DNA of 64,000 nucleotides from Paracoccaceae bacterium (GTDB lineage: Bacteria > Pseudomonadota > Alphaproteobacteria > Rhodobacterales > Rhodobacteraceae). Positions 1 to 7,675 of this stretch are shown piece after piece (the stretch's first letter is position 1; each line of letters begins with the position of its first letter). The notes under the pieces were generated by a model. That model was not told the DNA's origin, did not search any database, and saw only the letters and a list, made by a program, of their open reading frames with translations. Position numbers and translations under genes: made by a program. The DNA lies in the NCBI GenBank assembly GCA_030066905.1, contig JASJAR010000011.1:1-64000 (forward strand). Direction: 5' to 3'.

Positions 1-74
1 CGCACAGCGCCATCGGGCACAAGGTCCCGGCGGAGCTGATGAAATCAGCGCACGACACCAGCCCGTGCACCTGA
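1..74 (+). mobile_element. 3' end of a transposase (IS3/rve-type), cut by window edge
   Basis: The frame that opens at base 3 reads HSAIGHKVPAELMKSAHDTS and stops at 72-74. The start matches the 'RPHSA(I/L)G...PAE' tail that ends the DDE integrase-core domain of IS3- and IS481-type transposases. The two bases before it fit the proline codon expected in RPHSAIG. Only about 23 residues are visible, so the family is uncertain and I cannot tell whether the upstream part is intact. It supports the view that the first 4.5 kb are accessory DNA. Confidence 0.45.
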
Positions 75-179
75 TCGAAGGGCGGAAACTCTGACAACGG
101 CCGAGGGCGCGTTGGGTAGCACATCACGCCGTGTGTGGCGGCGGTATATAAATGCGGTATGTTTTGGGGGCATGTTGGT

Positions 180-434
180 ATGAAAACCAGTGCAAAGAGA
201 AAGACGTCTGTCACGCTCGACGCCGGTGCGCTGGACAGCGCGAAGGAGCTGGACATCAACGTTTCGGCCGTTGCCGAGGCGGCCCTTGTCAAGGCGATCG
301 CCGAGGCGCGCCAGCAACGTTGGCTTCAGGAGAACGCCGACGCATTTGCTGCGCAGGCAAGCTGGCACGAGCGCAACGGACATCCCCTAGCTGAGATTAT
401 GTCGGGGCCAGCGGGGTCATCTCGGAACAGCTGA
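180..434 (+). CDS. ccdA: CcdA-family antitoxin
   Basis: This 84-residue protein looks like a CcdA antitoxin, which binds its own promoter and neutralises the CcdB gyrase poison. The N-terminal half (residues 5-40) is a basic ribbon-helix-helix-like segment. The C-terminal half carries RWLQENADAFAAQASWHE followed by G-H-P-L-A-E, the amphipathic toxin-binding tail typical of the family. I chose the ATG at 180 over in-frame upstream starts because it gives the usual family length and N-terminus (MKT...). Its stop overlaps the proposed CTG start of the next gene by four bases (CTGA), the arrangement expected of a ccdAB operon. Function is inferred from motif and context. Confidence 0.8.
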   Translation: MKTSAKRKTSVTLDAGALDSAKELDINVSAVAEAALVKAIAEARQQRWLQENADAFAAQASWHERNGHPLAEIMSGPAGSSRNS

Positions 435-712
435 CACGCTACGATGTCGCGGAATACAGCGGCGTCTCGATGGTCGTCGTCGAAAGTGACCTTCTGCCGC
501 CAGACCCGTCTGTCGTCGTGATCCCGCTTCTGTCGGACTACCCCGCTGTCCGGCAGCTCAATCCCGAGATCGAGCATGACGGCCGCAGATACATACTCGC
601 GACGCGTCTTATTGCAGCCGTACGCCGGAGGAGTTTGCGCCGGACCGGAAATGCAGCGGCCCAAGCTGATGAGATAACGCGCGCGATGGATGTGCTCATG
701 GCAGGCGTTTAG
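431..712 (+). CDS. ccdB: CcdB-family toxin with apparent CTG start
   Basis: The product (93 residues) resembles CcdB, a small beta-rich toxin that traps DNA gyrase. It shows VVIPLLSDYPAVRQLNP, ILATRLIAAVRR and a C-terminal DEITRAMDVLMAG helix, the family hallmarks. The family N-terminus (TRYDV...) is present only if translation begins at the CTG at 431, which overlaps the ccdA stop as CTGA. The first ATG in frame is at 470 and would remove the first beta-strand. The usual ATGA or GTGA overlap has therefore become CTGA, which should lower toxin translation or leave it dependent on coupling. Alternatively the gene is decaying. Confidence 0.72.
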   Translation: MTRYDVAEYSGVSMVVVESDLLPPDPSVVVIPLLSDYPAVRQLNPEIEHDGRRYILATRLIAAVRRRSLRRTGNAAAQADEITRAMDVLMAGV

Positions 713-903
713 CGCATTCATGGCGGCGACCCACACGGTCTGGCGAGTGGCCGAATGGTATCCGCCGGCGCTCAGGCGTCAGGCGTGTTGCGGTGCAACC
801 CAATCCCGCTCGCGCGCCGTCCCTGGGCCTAGGCAGCTATCCTTGAGCCAGATTAAACATTGGGTCACGTTGTCAGACCAGTTCCGCTCATGTCCCCTCC
901 GAG

Positions 904-1164
904 CTACTCCAGGGCCTCTTTCCCCCGTTTCAGGGTGTCCCTTACGAACGCATCAAAAGCCTTGCTCTCCGCCGTGTAGAGCCCGTGCTTCAGCGCGTTC
1001 TGATTGCCCCTTGGCGCGCCAGAGCCTCTGGCGCCGCCATGCATGCGGCAGCGTGTCTTGCCGTGGACGGCGGGCGCCTGGCAGGGCGTGCCGCGCCTTG
1101 TCTTGGCGCCGCAGCGGGGGCTCTCTCGCATCGGCCGGGTGTTGCGTTGATGAGATCCGCTCAT
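904..1164 (-). CDS. HGG-motif Cys/His protein, cassette copy A
   Basis: This 86-residue basic protein has unknown function. It carries C18-GAKTRRGTPC-28, then C39 and H42-GG, a spacing that suggests a small zinc-binding knuckle, followed by GNQNALKHGLYT. Proteins with this CGAxTRxGxPC...RCxxHGG...ALKHGxYT pattern are widespread small hypotheticals in alphaproteobacteria, often near mobile DNA. Its ATG overlaps the stop of the upstream gene (TGATG), so the two are translationally coupled. It is the paralogue of the gene at 3334-3594: a hand alignment without gaps gives 68 of 86 identical positions. It could be a nucleic-acid-binding protein, but I cannot name a role. Confidence 0.7.
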   Translation of the reverse strand: MSGSHQRNTRPMRESPRCGAKTRRGTPCQAPAVHGKTRCRMHGGARGSGAPRGNQNALKHGLYTAESKAFDAFVRDTLKRGKEALE

Positions 1165-1826
1165 CAGCGCCGCCGGGTCTTTGCCCGCGTCTTCTGGGAC
1201 AGATCAATTGTCTGGTCTGAAGCTTGTTCAATCTCCGCAGCCGCGATCGGATCTTGAGATGCCGACCCGGGATCCGAGGCCTCCGGGGCAGGGGAGGCGT
1301 TCCTTGAGGCCACACTGGAAGATCCCGCCTCCACATTTCCAACGATGGCCTGCCCCCCGGCCTCTACATGCACATGCTCCACGGTCACCTTCTGCTGCCC
1401 CTTGCCTTTCGACTTCTGCAGGGTCCTGAACTGTTTTTCATAAAGCGCCATGAGCTGTGCCGCGTGCTTGAGCGCCATATTGCGACCCTCGAAGGTTTGG
1501 TTGGGCAGCATCGCGCGGCGCAGGCACTCCATGGCGGCCTCATGTGTCCCCACCATCTGCTGCGCCAGCATGGCTTCGCCCGTATCACGAGGTTCAAGCC
1601 CCTCATAAAGTTCGATGGCACGGGCGAGGCGCAAATGCTTGTCTTCCTCGCTCATACCCTCAGGCAGCCACAAAAGGCGTTGAAGCTCCGCGATGCGGCT
1701 GCCCAGGCGGATCTCTGGTGATAGCCCCAACCCCTTGTTAACCATCTTCGGATCCGCGATCCTATGCGGGGCATCGTCTGCTTTCGAGAGCTTCAGTTCA
1801 GGTTGTTTTTTCGACGTGTCACCCAT
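1164..1826 (-). CDS. Helical VTVEHVHV/GGQAIVGNV protein, cassette copy A
   Basis: This hypothetical protein of 220 residues comes first in the coupled cassette. The core is predicted helical (LARAIELYEGLEP, MLAQQMVGTHEAAMECLRRA, ALKHAAQLMALYEKQ). It ends in a beta-like motif KVTVEHVHVEAGGQAIVGNV before a low-complexity Ser/Ala tail. I chose the ATG at 1826 because GGAGG lies eight bases upstream; a longer in-frame start at 1850 lacks this. The core is closely related to the product of 3591-4226, while the N- and C-termini differ. That suggests the central helices and the EHVHV/GNV motif are the functional part. No known domain is recognised and the biochemical role is unknown. Confidence 0.7.
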   Translation of the reverse strand: MGDTSKKQPELKLSKADDAPHRIADPKMVNKGLGLSPEIRLGSRIAELQRLLWLPEGMSEEDKHLRLARAIELYEGLEPRDTGEAMLAQQMVGTHEAAMECLRRAMLPNQTFEGRNMALKHAAQLMALYEKQFRTLQKSKGKGQQKVTVEHVHVEAGGQAIVGNVEAGSSSVASRNASPAPEASDPGSASQDPIAAAEIEQASDQTIDLSQKTRAKTRRR

Positions 1827-1849
1827 GACCGCCTCCGGAGCCAGTCGCA

Positions 1850-1936
1850 CAATACATAGCGTAAGCGGGCGACTGCGTCACAACAATTCGGGCTGGCTGG
1901 ACAGTTGTTTACTACTGTGTGTGGGGTTGTTTTTCG
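1850..1936 (-). promoter_or_regulatory. Conserved upstream block of cassette A
   Basis: On the plus strand CTACTGTG (1912-1919), three free bases and GGGGTTGTTTTTCG (1923-1936) recur almost exactly upstream of cassette B. They sit about 97 bases from each start codon. A second shared element, CTATnTAT on the minus strand (plus 1850-1859), lies about 24 bases from each start and could be a -10 box. Conservation between two otherwise diverged copies argues for a promoter and operator. No transcription data support it. Confidence 0.45.
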
Positions 1937-2070
1937 GAATTTTCGCGCAATCCCCCCACCTTGTCGCGACGTCCCCCTGTTCCCGCGTCTGATACTGGCC
2001 TGATACATCTGAAAAAAGCAGGCTGTCGGGCCTGTTCCGCGGTCTGTTTTCTTGGGTTATACGGCGGACT

Positions 2071-2086
2071 CAAGCGCCCGATAACG
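2071..2086. repeat. 16-bp direct repeat, copy 1
   Basis: CAAGCGCCCGATAACG at this position recurs as CAAAGGCCCGATAACG at 4381-4396, with two mismatches and exactly 2310 bases between starts. The pair encloses the recombinase, the XRE gene and cassette B. It may be a recombination core or simply the far end of the duplicated cassette leader. Confidence 0.5.
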
Positions 2087-2093
2087 CCTGTCC

Positions 2094-3020
2094 CTACCCA
2101 GGCCCTGGCGCCGACGCCCAGACGTTGTGCTCGGCCTGCTCGAGGTAGCGCATTAGGACATTCACCGACTTCCATCCTCCCGCGCGCATAATGGCGGCCG
2201 TGTCGAAGCCCCGTCTCAAGAGATCCTGCGCGGCCCCGACCCTCATCGAGTGCCCGCTGAAGGCACTGATGTCGTCTAGATCAAGCCCTGCACACTCCGC
2301 AGCATGTTTCACGAGCCTCTTGACTGTCGTGGTGCTGAGATCGCGGTCGACGGGTCGGTCCTGGTAGACGGGACAGAAGAGCCAGTCGATGTCGGGCCCG
2401 CGGCGCTCGAGCCACGCGCGAACAAGCTCCGCCGTTTGCGGCGACGTAAAGGCGATGCGCCCCGCCCCGAACGGATCGGCCTTGCTCCTGCGGATCAGCA
2501 CTTGGAACGTGCCGTCCGCGCGCTCCTCGAGGTCGTCAGTCCGGAGCGCCACCAGTTCCGAACGGCGCGAGAGAAGCTCGTAGCCAAGCGACAGCATGGC
2601 GCGATTACGGAGACCGAGGACGGTGTCCGGCTGTGTCGCGAGGAAGAGGTCGAGGTAGTTACGGGTCAGGCCCTTCGCCTGTTTCGGGCGGATGGCCTTG
2701 CCGCGGCGCACCCGCCGGAGCGAGAGGTTGATGTCTTCGTCGCGCGTGGGGTCCGGCAGGCGCAGCAGGCGGTGCACCTTGCGGATCGCGTAGAGGCGCC
2801 GGCGCACGGTCGAGGGCGCCCTGGTCCGACCCTGGTCCTCGAGGAAATTACAGAGCGTTGCGACCTCTGTTGGGAATGGGACGAGGTCGCGCGCGTCACA
2901 CCAGGCCACGAACGCCTCGACATCCGCGCGGTAACTGCGCATGGTGGACGGCGCGTAGGCGCCAGCGAGGCGTTGGAATTCGGAGCGCCAGCTGACTTCA
3001 GATGCGATTGGATGGGCCAT
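2094..3020 (-). CDS. Tyrosine recombinase/integrase
   Basis: This phage-integrase-family tyrosine recombinase (308 residues) catalyses site-specific strand exchange through a covalent 3'-phosphotyrosine. An N-terminal SAM-like core-binding domain spans about residues 10-95. The catalytic domain (about 115-300) has Arg153 in SRRSELVALR, HSMR (His257/Arg260), Trp283 in GGWKS replacing the usual His, and Tyr292 in MRYLEQ. All key residues are present, so it is probably active. I chose the ATG at 3020, which sits directly downstream of a consensus-like promoter; longer upstream starts would run through that promoter and the divergent gene. It lies between two copies of the coupled HGG cassette and is the likely mobiliser of the region. 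Confidence 0.88.
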   Translation of the reverse strand: MAHPIASEVSWRSEFQRLAGAYAPSTMRSYRADVEAFVAWCDARDLVPFPTEVATLCNFLEDQGRTRAPSTVRRRLYAIRKVHRLLRLPDPTRDEDINLSLRRVRRGKAIRPKQAKGLTRNYLDLFLATQPDTVLGLRNRAMLSLGYELLSRRSELVALRTDDLEERADGTFQVLIRRSKADPFGAGRIAFTSPQTAELVRAWLERRGPDIDWLFCPVYQDRPVDRDLSTTTVKRLVKHAAECAGLDLDDISAFSGHSMRVGAAQDLLRRGFDTAAIMRAGGWKSVNVLMRYLEQAEHNVWASAPGPG

Positions 3021-3027
3021 ATTTGGC

Positions 3028-3055
3028 ACTATAAGGACAAGTATCGAATAGTCAA
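3028..3055 (-). promoter_or_regulatory. Sigma70-like promoter of the recombinase
   Basis: Read on the minus strand, TTGACT (plus 3050-3055) and TATAGT (plus 3028-3033) are separated by 16 bases. The -10 box ends seven bases before the recombinase ATG, so the transcript would be leaderless or nearly so, consistent with the lack of a Shine-Dalgarno sequence. The -35 box overlaps the start codon of the divergent XRE gene, so that regulator could control it. Confidence 0.5.
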
Positions 3056-3306
3056 TGGTTACAGGAAACCAAATTCGGGTGGCTCGATTTGCGCTCCGGT
3101 GGTCGATCCTAGGACTGAGCGAGAAAACCGGTGTCTCCGTCCGTACAATTAAGCGCATTGAGGCCGAAGATGGCGTTCCCTCCACCGGAGCGAATACACT
3201 TCAGGAGTTGCAGGTAGTACTCGAAGCCGCCGGCATTGAGTTCATCGGCAGCCCGGACGACCGGCCGGGCATTCGCATCACGTCACCTAGGTCACACACG
3301 GACTGA
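3055..3306 (+). CDS. Small XRE-family DNA-binding regulator
   Basis: This 83-residue protein has a Cro/C1-type helix-turn-helix at about residues 5-55 (RVARFALRWSILGLSEKTGV, SVRTIKRIEAEDG). A short tail of the form L...VLEAAGIEFIG..DD.PGIR is common in small stand-alone XRE regulators of alphaproteobacterial mobile DNA. It starts 34 bases from the divergent recombinase start, and its ATG overlaps the recombinase -35 box. The simplest reading is a repressor of the recombinase and of itself. Convergent cassette B ends 27 bases beyond its stop. Confidence 0.82.
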   Translation: MVTGNQIRVARFALRWSILGLSEKTGVSVRTIKRIEAEDGVPSTGANTLQELQVVLEAAGIEFIGSPDDRPGIRITSPRSHTD

Positions 3307-3333
3307 GCCCGACACTGACGGCTACTGGCTAAC

Positions 3334-3594
3334 CTACTCCAGCACCTCCCGGCCGCGTTTCAGAGTGCGCCGCACATAGGCGTCGAACGCGCGCGCTTCC
3401 GCCGTATACAGCCCATGTTTGAATGCATTTCGATTGCCGAGCGGCGCACCGGACCCCTTGGCGCCGCCATGCATGCGACAGCGACGTTTTCCGGTGACGG
3501 CCGGAGCCTGGCAGGGCGTGCCCTTGCGCGTTTTCGCGCCACAGCGCGGGCTGGCGCGCATCGGCCCGGTATTGCGCGCGTGTCCGCCTGTCAT
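3334..3594 (-). CDS. HGG-motif Cys/His protein, cassette copy B
   Basis: This is the paralogue of the gene at 904-1164: same length (86 residues), 68 identical positions, and the same C18, C28, C39, H42-GG residues and KHGLYTAE segment. Differences are mostly conservative (Arg/Lys, Ser/Ala, Phe/Tyr), which suggests both copies have been kept under protein-level selection. The ATG overlaps the upstream stop as ATGA, preserving translational coupling even though the exact overlap differs from copy A. Function is unknown; a metal-stabilised nucleic-acid-binding fold is a guess. Confidence 0.7.
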   Translation of the reverse strand: MTGGHARNTGPMRASPRCGAKTRKGTPCQAPAVTGKRRCRMHGGAKGSGAPLGNRNAFKHGLYTAEARAFDAYVRRTLKRGREVLE

Positions 3595-4226
3595 CGTCCA
3601 CGACCTCGTGTCGTGTTCGGCGACCGTTCGGCGAAGGGAGCGGGCGCGTCCGGTGAGTTCTCCAGTGCCGGCGATGTGGACGCTACCGCCTTCGTTTGCC
3701 CCGACCGACGAGTCGGCGGCGCGCCGGCCTCCACATTGCCGACGATGGCCTGTCCGCCTGCAGCGACATGGACATGCTCCACCGTCACCTTCTGCTGGCC
3801 CTTCCCTCGGGACTTGTTCAGGGCACTCATCTGCTTCTCGTAGAGCGACATCAGCTTGCTTGCATGCCTCAATGCCATGTCGCGGCCCTCAAAGCTCTGA
3901 TTGGGCAGGGCCGCGCGGCGCAGGCATTCCAGCGCCGCGTGATGCGTGCCTACCATCTGCTGCGCCAGCATCGCCTCCGCGCCGTCCGTCGGCGCGAGGC
4001 TTTCGTAGAGCTCGATGGCCCGGGCGAGCCGGACAGTGATCTCATCCTCGCTGAAGCTCTCGGGCAGGTAGAGAAGCTGCGTGATTTCGTTGATCCTATG
4101 GGAGACGCGAACGTTGTCCTTCACGCCGAGCGCATTGGACATCGCTTCGGAGCCGGGCACGCCATGCGCCGCGCGCAGCGCCTCGGCATGCTCCGGCACA
4201 ATCGTTCTTTTCATCTCGTCGGCCAT
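3591..4226 (-). CDS. Helical VTVEHVHV/GGQAIVGNV protein, cassette copy B
   Basis: This 211-residue protein is the paralogue of 1164-1826. The shared core includes RLARAIELYESL, EAMLAQQMVGTH, ALECLRRAALPNQSFEGRD, LMSLYEKQ and KVTVEHVHVAAGGQAIVGNV. The first 60 residues and the last 45 differ from copy A. The start is uncertain: the ATG at 4226 lacks a strong ribosome-binding site, but it places the conserved leader elements at the same distances as in copy A. Its stop overlaps the start of the HGG gene. No known family function is recognised. Confidence 0.68.
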   Translation of the reverse strand: MADEMKRTIVPEHAEALRAAHGVPGSEAMSNALGVKDNVRVSHRINEITQLLYLPESFSEDEITVRLARAIELYESLAPTDGAEAMLAQQMVGTHHAALECLRRAALPNQSFEGRDMALRHASKLMSLYEKQMSALNKSRGKGQQKVTVEHVHVAAGGQAIVGNVEAGAPPTRRSGQTKAVASTSPALENSPDAPAPFAERSPNTTRGRGR

Positions 4227-4250
4227 GGCGGACCGCGCGTCTGTCCCGCG

Positions 4251-4336
4251 GGATAGATAGTCAGATTGGCGACGAGAATCCACCATCTGAGGGGCGAAGC
4301 GGCAGAACGAGCCTACTGTGCTAGGGGTTGTTTTCG
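4251..4336 (-). promoter_or_regulatory. Conserved upstream block of cassette B
   Basis: CTACTGTG (4313-4320), three bases, then GGGGTTGTTTTCG (4324-4336) matches the block upstream of cassette A at the same distance from the start codon (98 versus 97 bases). A minus-strand CTATCTAT (plus 4251-4260) matches CTATGTAT of copy A, again about 25 bases from the start. The 339-base gap between 4227 and 4565 holds this block and the 16-bp repeat at 4381; I see nothing else in it. Confidence 0.45.
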
Positions 4337-4380
4337 AGTTTCGTCGTTTTGCCCCCCCACCCCCGGTTCGTGGGTCTGTG

Positions 4381-4396
4381 CAAAGGCCCGATAACG
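4381..4396. repeat. 16-bp direct repeat, copy 2
   Basis: CAAAGGCCCGATAACG is the partner of 2071-2086 (14 of 16 identical). It sits about 50 bases beyond the conserved cassette block here but about 140 bases beyond it in copy A. The repeat is therefore not at a fixed place in the leader, which slightly favours a separate role such as an attachment core. Confidence 0.5.
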
Positions 4397-4565
4397 TGAA
4401 CTCGTAGGCACGCAACAGGACCGGTTCGCCCGGCGACCGCTTTCGCTGTTCTCAACCCACAGGCTCCACGCCAGAGTGCAATCCGTTCGCATTTGCGCAT
4501 TGAGGTTGGAGACGCCAGCGCACTAGGTTGCGACGCGGGTTCCTATACCGCCCCTTTGGGTTTTC

Positions 4566-5309
4566 ATGCGCATTTCAATCATCACCGCCGTCCGTAACCG
4601 AGCCGACACGATCCGGTCAGCCATCGAGAGCCTTCAGGCGCAGACCCACACGGAACTCGAACACATCGTCATGGACGCGGTCTCGACCGACGGCACGCTC
4701 GACATCGTCAAGCGGTTTTCAGATGCGCGCACGGCCGTTCACAGCGCTCCCGACGATGGCATCTATGACGCCTTGAATAAGGGGAAATCGCGCGCCACCG
4801 GCGATGTGGTCGGGGTCCTGCACTCCGACGATTTCCTTGCCGATCCCCATGCCCTAAGAAGGGTGGCCGGGGCGTTCGACGATCCCCGCGTCGACGCCGT
4901 TTACGGCGATCTCCACTACGTCTCGAAAGACAACCCTGACCGCGTCGTCCGCAACTGGCGCTCGGGCGCGTTCCGGCCCGAGGCCCTGCGCTGGGGATGG
5001 ATGCCGCCGCATCCGGCTCTGTTCCTCAGGCGGCGCGTGATCGAGCAGCACGGCCTCTACGATACCAGCTTCCGCATCGCCGCCGATTACGACGCGATCC
5101 TGCGCTATTTCAGCCAGCCTGGTTTCCGGGCGGTCTACGTGCCGCAGGTCTTCGTCAAGATGCGGGTTGGGGGCGAAAGCAACCGCTCCCTCGAAAGGAT
5201 CCTTCTCAAGAGCCGCGAGGACTACCGCGCGCTTCGGAAGAACAATGTTGGCGGTGTGGCCACGCTTCTGTCAAAGAACGCCCGCAAAGCTACGCAATTC
5301 CTTCGCTGA
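4566..5309 (+). CDS. Family 2 glycosyltransferase
   Basis: This 247-residue GT-A fold glycosyltransferase resembles the WcaA/WcaE-type enzymes of colanic-acid loci. The N-terminal nucleotide-binding strand is [20 protein letters not shown]. Asp88-Asp89 in LHSDDF form the metal/nucleotide-sugar site, and [14 protein letters not shown] is the acceptor-side motif. No membrane segment is evident, so it should act on the cytoplasmic face on a lipid-linked sugar. It is the first gene of the polysaccharide locus and is followed 28 bases later by gmd, so it may use GDP-fucose or GDP-mannose. The donor sugar cannot be read from sequence alone. Confidence 0.85.
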   Translation: MRISIITAVRNRADTIRSAIESLQAQTHTELEHIVMDAVSTDGTLDIVKRFSDARTAVHSAPDDGIYDALNKGKSRATGDVVGVLHSDDFLADPHALRRVAGAFDDPRVDAVYGDLHYVSKDNPDRVVRNWRSGAFRPEALRWGWMPPHPALFLRRRVIEQHGLYDTSFRIAADYDAILRYFSQPGFRAVYVPQVFVKMRVGGESNRSLERILLKSREDYRALRKNNVGGVATLLSKNARKATQFLR

Positions 5310-5337
5310 GCGACATACATTCGAACCAAGGGTTGAG

Positions 5338-6459
5338 ATGACCAAACGCGCACTCGTCACCGGCGTCACCGGCCAGGACGGCTCCTACCTTGCGGAGTTC
5401 CTCCTCGCGAACGGCTACGAGGTCCACGGCATCAAACGCCGCGCCTCGCTCTTCAACACCCAGCGGATCGACCACATCTACGAAGATCCCCACGATCCCC
5501 ATCCGCACCTCAAGCTGCATTACGGTGACCTCACCGACACTTCGAACCTCACCCGGATCATGCGGGAGGTCGAGCCCGACGAGGTCTATAACCTCGGCGC
5601 CCAGAGCCATGTCGCGGTGAGCTTCGAGGCCCCGGAATATACCGCCGATGTCGATGGGATCGGCACCCTTCGCTTGCTCGAGGCGATCCGATTTCTGGGG
5701 CTCGAGACGAAAACCCGCTTCTACCAGGCCTCGACATCGGAACTCTACGGCCTCGTCCAGGAAACGCCTCAGACGGAACGCACGCCGTTCCATCCGCGCT
5801 CGCCCTACGCGGTGGCAAAGCTCTACGCCTACTGGATCACGGTGAACTACCGCGAGGCCTACGGGATCTATGCCTGCAATGGCATCCTCTTCAATCACGA
5901 GAGCCCCCGACGCGGTGAGACATTCGTGACGCGCAAGATAACCCGCGGCCTCGCGAATATCGCGCAAGGTCTCGAGGAGTGCCTCTACATGGGCAATATC
6001 GACGCCCTCCGCGATTGGGGCCATGCGAAAGATTACGTCCGAATGCAATGGATGATGCTCCAGCAGGACGCCGCAGAGGATTTCGTCATCGCGACGGGCC
6101 AGCAGTACTCGGTCCGGCAATTCATTACATGGGCCGCCGAAGACCTCGGCATCCATCTCCGTTTTGAAGGCAAAGGCACCGAAGAGCACGCCATCGTCGA
6201 GGCTGTGACGAGCGACCGCGCCCCCGCAGTGAAGCCCGGTGACGTGATCATGAGGATCGACCCCCGCTATTTTCGGCCAGCGGAAGTGGAGACACTTCTC
6301 GGCGATCCGACCCATGCGCGCGAAAAACTCGGGTGGGAGCCGGAAATCACCGCCCGCGAGATGTGTGCGGAAATGATCGAGGAAGACCTCAAAGCCGCCC
6401 GCCGGCATGCACTTCTGAAAGAACACGGTCTCGAATTGCCGGTCTCAAGCGAGACGTGA
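5338..6459 (+). CDS. gmd: GDP-mannose 4,6-dehydratase
   Basis: This enzyme converts GDP-D-mannose to GDP-4-keto-6-deoxy-D-mannose, the first step to GDP-L-fucose and GDP-D-rhamnose. It is an extended SDR of 373 residues, the normal length. It shows the NAD(P)-binding G9-VTGQDG-15, Thr133 in ASTSELYG, and the catalytic Tyr157-xxx-Lys161 in [12 protein letters not shown]. The substrate segment [17 protein letters not shown] is the family signature. The ATG at 5338 is preceded by GGTTGAG. The downstream neighbour, starting 10 bases after the stop, completes GDP-fucose synthesis. Confidence 0.97.
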   Translation: MTKRALVTGVTGQDGSYLAEFLLANGYEVHGIKRRASLFNTQRIDHIYEDPHDPHPHLKLHYGDLTDTSNLTRIMREVEPDEVYNLGAQSHVAVSFEAPEYTADVDGIGTLRLLEAIRFLGLETKTRFYQASTSELYGLVQETPQTERTPFHPRSPYAVAKLYAYWITVNYREAYGIYACNGILFNHESPRRGETFVTRKITRGLANIAQGLEECLYMGNIDALRDWGHAKDYVRMQWMMLQQDAAEDFVIATGQQYSVRQFITWAAEDLGIHLRFEGKGTEEHAIVEAVTSDRAPAVKPGDVIMRIDPRYFRPAEVETLLGDPTHAREKLGWEPEITAREMCAEMIEEDLKAARRHALLKEHGLELPVSSET

Positions 6460-6469
6460 AGGGGCGACG

Positions 6470-7429
6470 ATGAAGATCTTTCTCGCAGGCCATCGTGGCA
6501 TGGTCGGCTCGGCCATCGAGCGCCGTCTCAAAGCGGCGCGCGCCGACGCCGAGATCGTCACGCGGCGCCACGATCAACTCGACCTCACCGACCAGGCGGC
6601 GGTTAGGAGGTTCCTTCACGATCTGCGGCCCGACGTCGTGATCCTTGCCGCCGCCAAGGTGGGAGGGATCCACGCCAACAACACCTATCCTGCCGAGTTC
6701 ATTCGCGAAAACCTGATGATTGCGTCGAACGTGATCCATGAGGCCTGGGCCGCAGGCGTAGAGCGCCTGCTGCAGCTCGGTTCCTCCTGCATCTACCCCA
6801 GGGACGCCCCGCAGCCGATGCGTGAGGACGCGCTTCTGACTGGGCCGCTCGAGGCCACGAACGAGCCCTACGCCATCGCCAAGATCGCCGCGATCAAGCT
6901 CTGCGAAAGCTACAATCGTCAATACGGCACCGACTATCGCAGCGTGATGCCGACGAACCTCTACGGTCCCGGCGACAACTTTCACCCCGAGAACAGCCAT
7001 GTTCTGCCGGCGCTGATCCGACGATTTCACGAGGCGGCGCAGGCCGGGGCAGGGGAAGTTGCAATCTGGGGCAGCGGCATGCCGCGACGGAAATTCCTTC
7101 ATGTCGATGACATGGCCGAGGCCTCGCTCTTCGTCTTCGACCTGTCGCGCGACGTCTACGAGGCCAATACCGAGCCGATGCTGAGCCATATCAACGTCGG
7201 CACCGGTCAGGACATCAGCATCCTAGACCTCGCCGAGATGGTGGCCCAAGTTACCGGCTTTAAAGGAAGGATCGTCACCGATCCCTCGAAGCCCGATGGG
7301 ACGATGCGCAAACGCATGGATGTCTCGCGACTGGCGGCGATGGGCTGGGTGGCGAGGATAGGGCTCAGGGAGGGGGTCGAGGAAACATACCGGTGGTATC
7401 TCGACCACGCCGAGAACGTGAGGGCCTGA
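6470..7429 (+). CDS. fcl: GDP-L-fucose synthase
   Basis: This bifunctional epimerase/reductase converts GDP-4-keto-6-deoxymannose to GDP-L-fucose with NADPH. The 319-residue SDR has the nucleotide-binding GHRGMVG (residues 7-13), a Ser-Ser-Cys segment at 105-107 (LGSSCIYP), and catalytic Tyr134/Lys138 in [16 protein letters not shown]. The segment [12 protein letters not shown] is a strong family signature. It follows gmd by 10 bases in the same direction, so the two form a GDP-fucose operon supplying the glycosyltransferases of this locus. Confidence 0.97.
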   Translation: MKIFLAGHRGMVGSAIERRLKAARADAEIVTRRHDQLDLTDQAAVRRFLHDLRPDVVILAAAKVGGIHANNTYPAEFIRENLMIASNVIHEAWAAGVERLLQLGSSCIYPRDAPQPMREDALLTGPLEATNEPYAIAKIAAIKLCESYNRQYGTDYRSVMPTNLYGPGDNFHPENSHVLPALIRRFHEAAQAGAGEVAIWGSGMPRRKFLHVDDMAEASLFVFDLSRDVYEANTEPMLSHINVGTGQDISILDLAEMVAQVTGFKGRIVTDPSKPDGTMRKRMDVSRLAAMGWVARIGLREGVEETYRWYLDHAENVRA

Positions 7430-7574
7430 CCGGCCGGCTACAAAGGGCGCGGGCCGCCCGAACTCCCTCAAGAAAGGACCGGATAACCTCGAGCCTGCGG
7501 GAGTGCGGGTCACGATGACTGAGAAGATGGAGGTCGCGGCCGACTTTGTTGCATGCTCGTAATTCCGCAATCAA
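7365..7574 (-). pseudogene. Possible LysR-regulator C-terminal remnant
   Basis: A minus-strand frame contains DLHLLSHRDPHSRRLEVIRS followed by FLEGV. This resembles the end of LysR-type regulators (D-L-W-L-L-T-H-x-D...R-V-R-x-F-x-D-F-L). The similarity is short and nothing upstream continues it: the preceding bases carry no recognisable effector-binding domain. It partly overlaps the 3' end of fcl. If real, it is a decayed gene end left in the 246-base gap between fcl and the polymerase gene; chance similarity is also possible. Confidence 0.2.
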
Positions 7575-7675
7575 GTTGCCCGACTTCGGCGCGGATTCTC
7601 AACGACCCGATCGCCGCACGCCTAAACAAACCACTATCTGACTGCCCCATGAACTGGGCCAGCAAATCCCCGCCC

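Noticed and set aside
1..4400. Prophage remnant
   Set aside because: A recombinase and XRE regulator are present, but no capsid, tail, terminase or lysis gene can be seen. A small integrative element fits better.
5290..6426. A 378-codon minus-strand frame over gmd
   Set aside because: Shadow of gmd, with no start signal or family motif.
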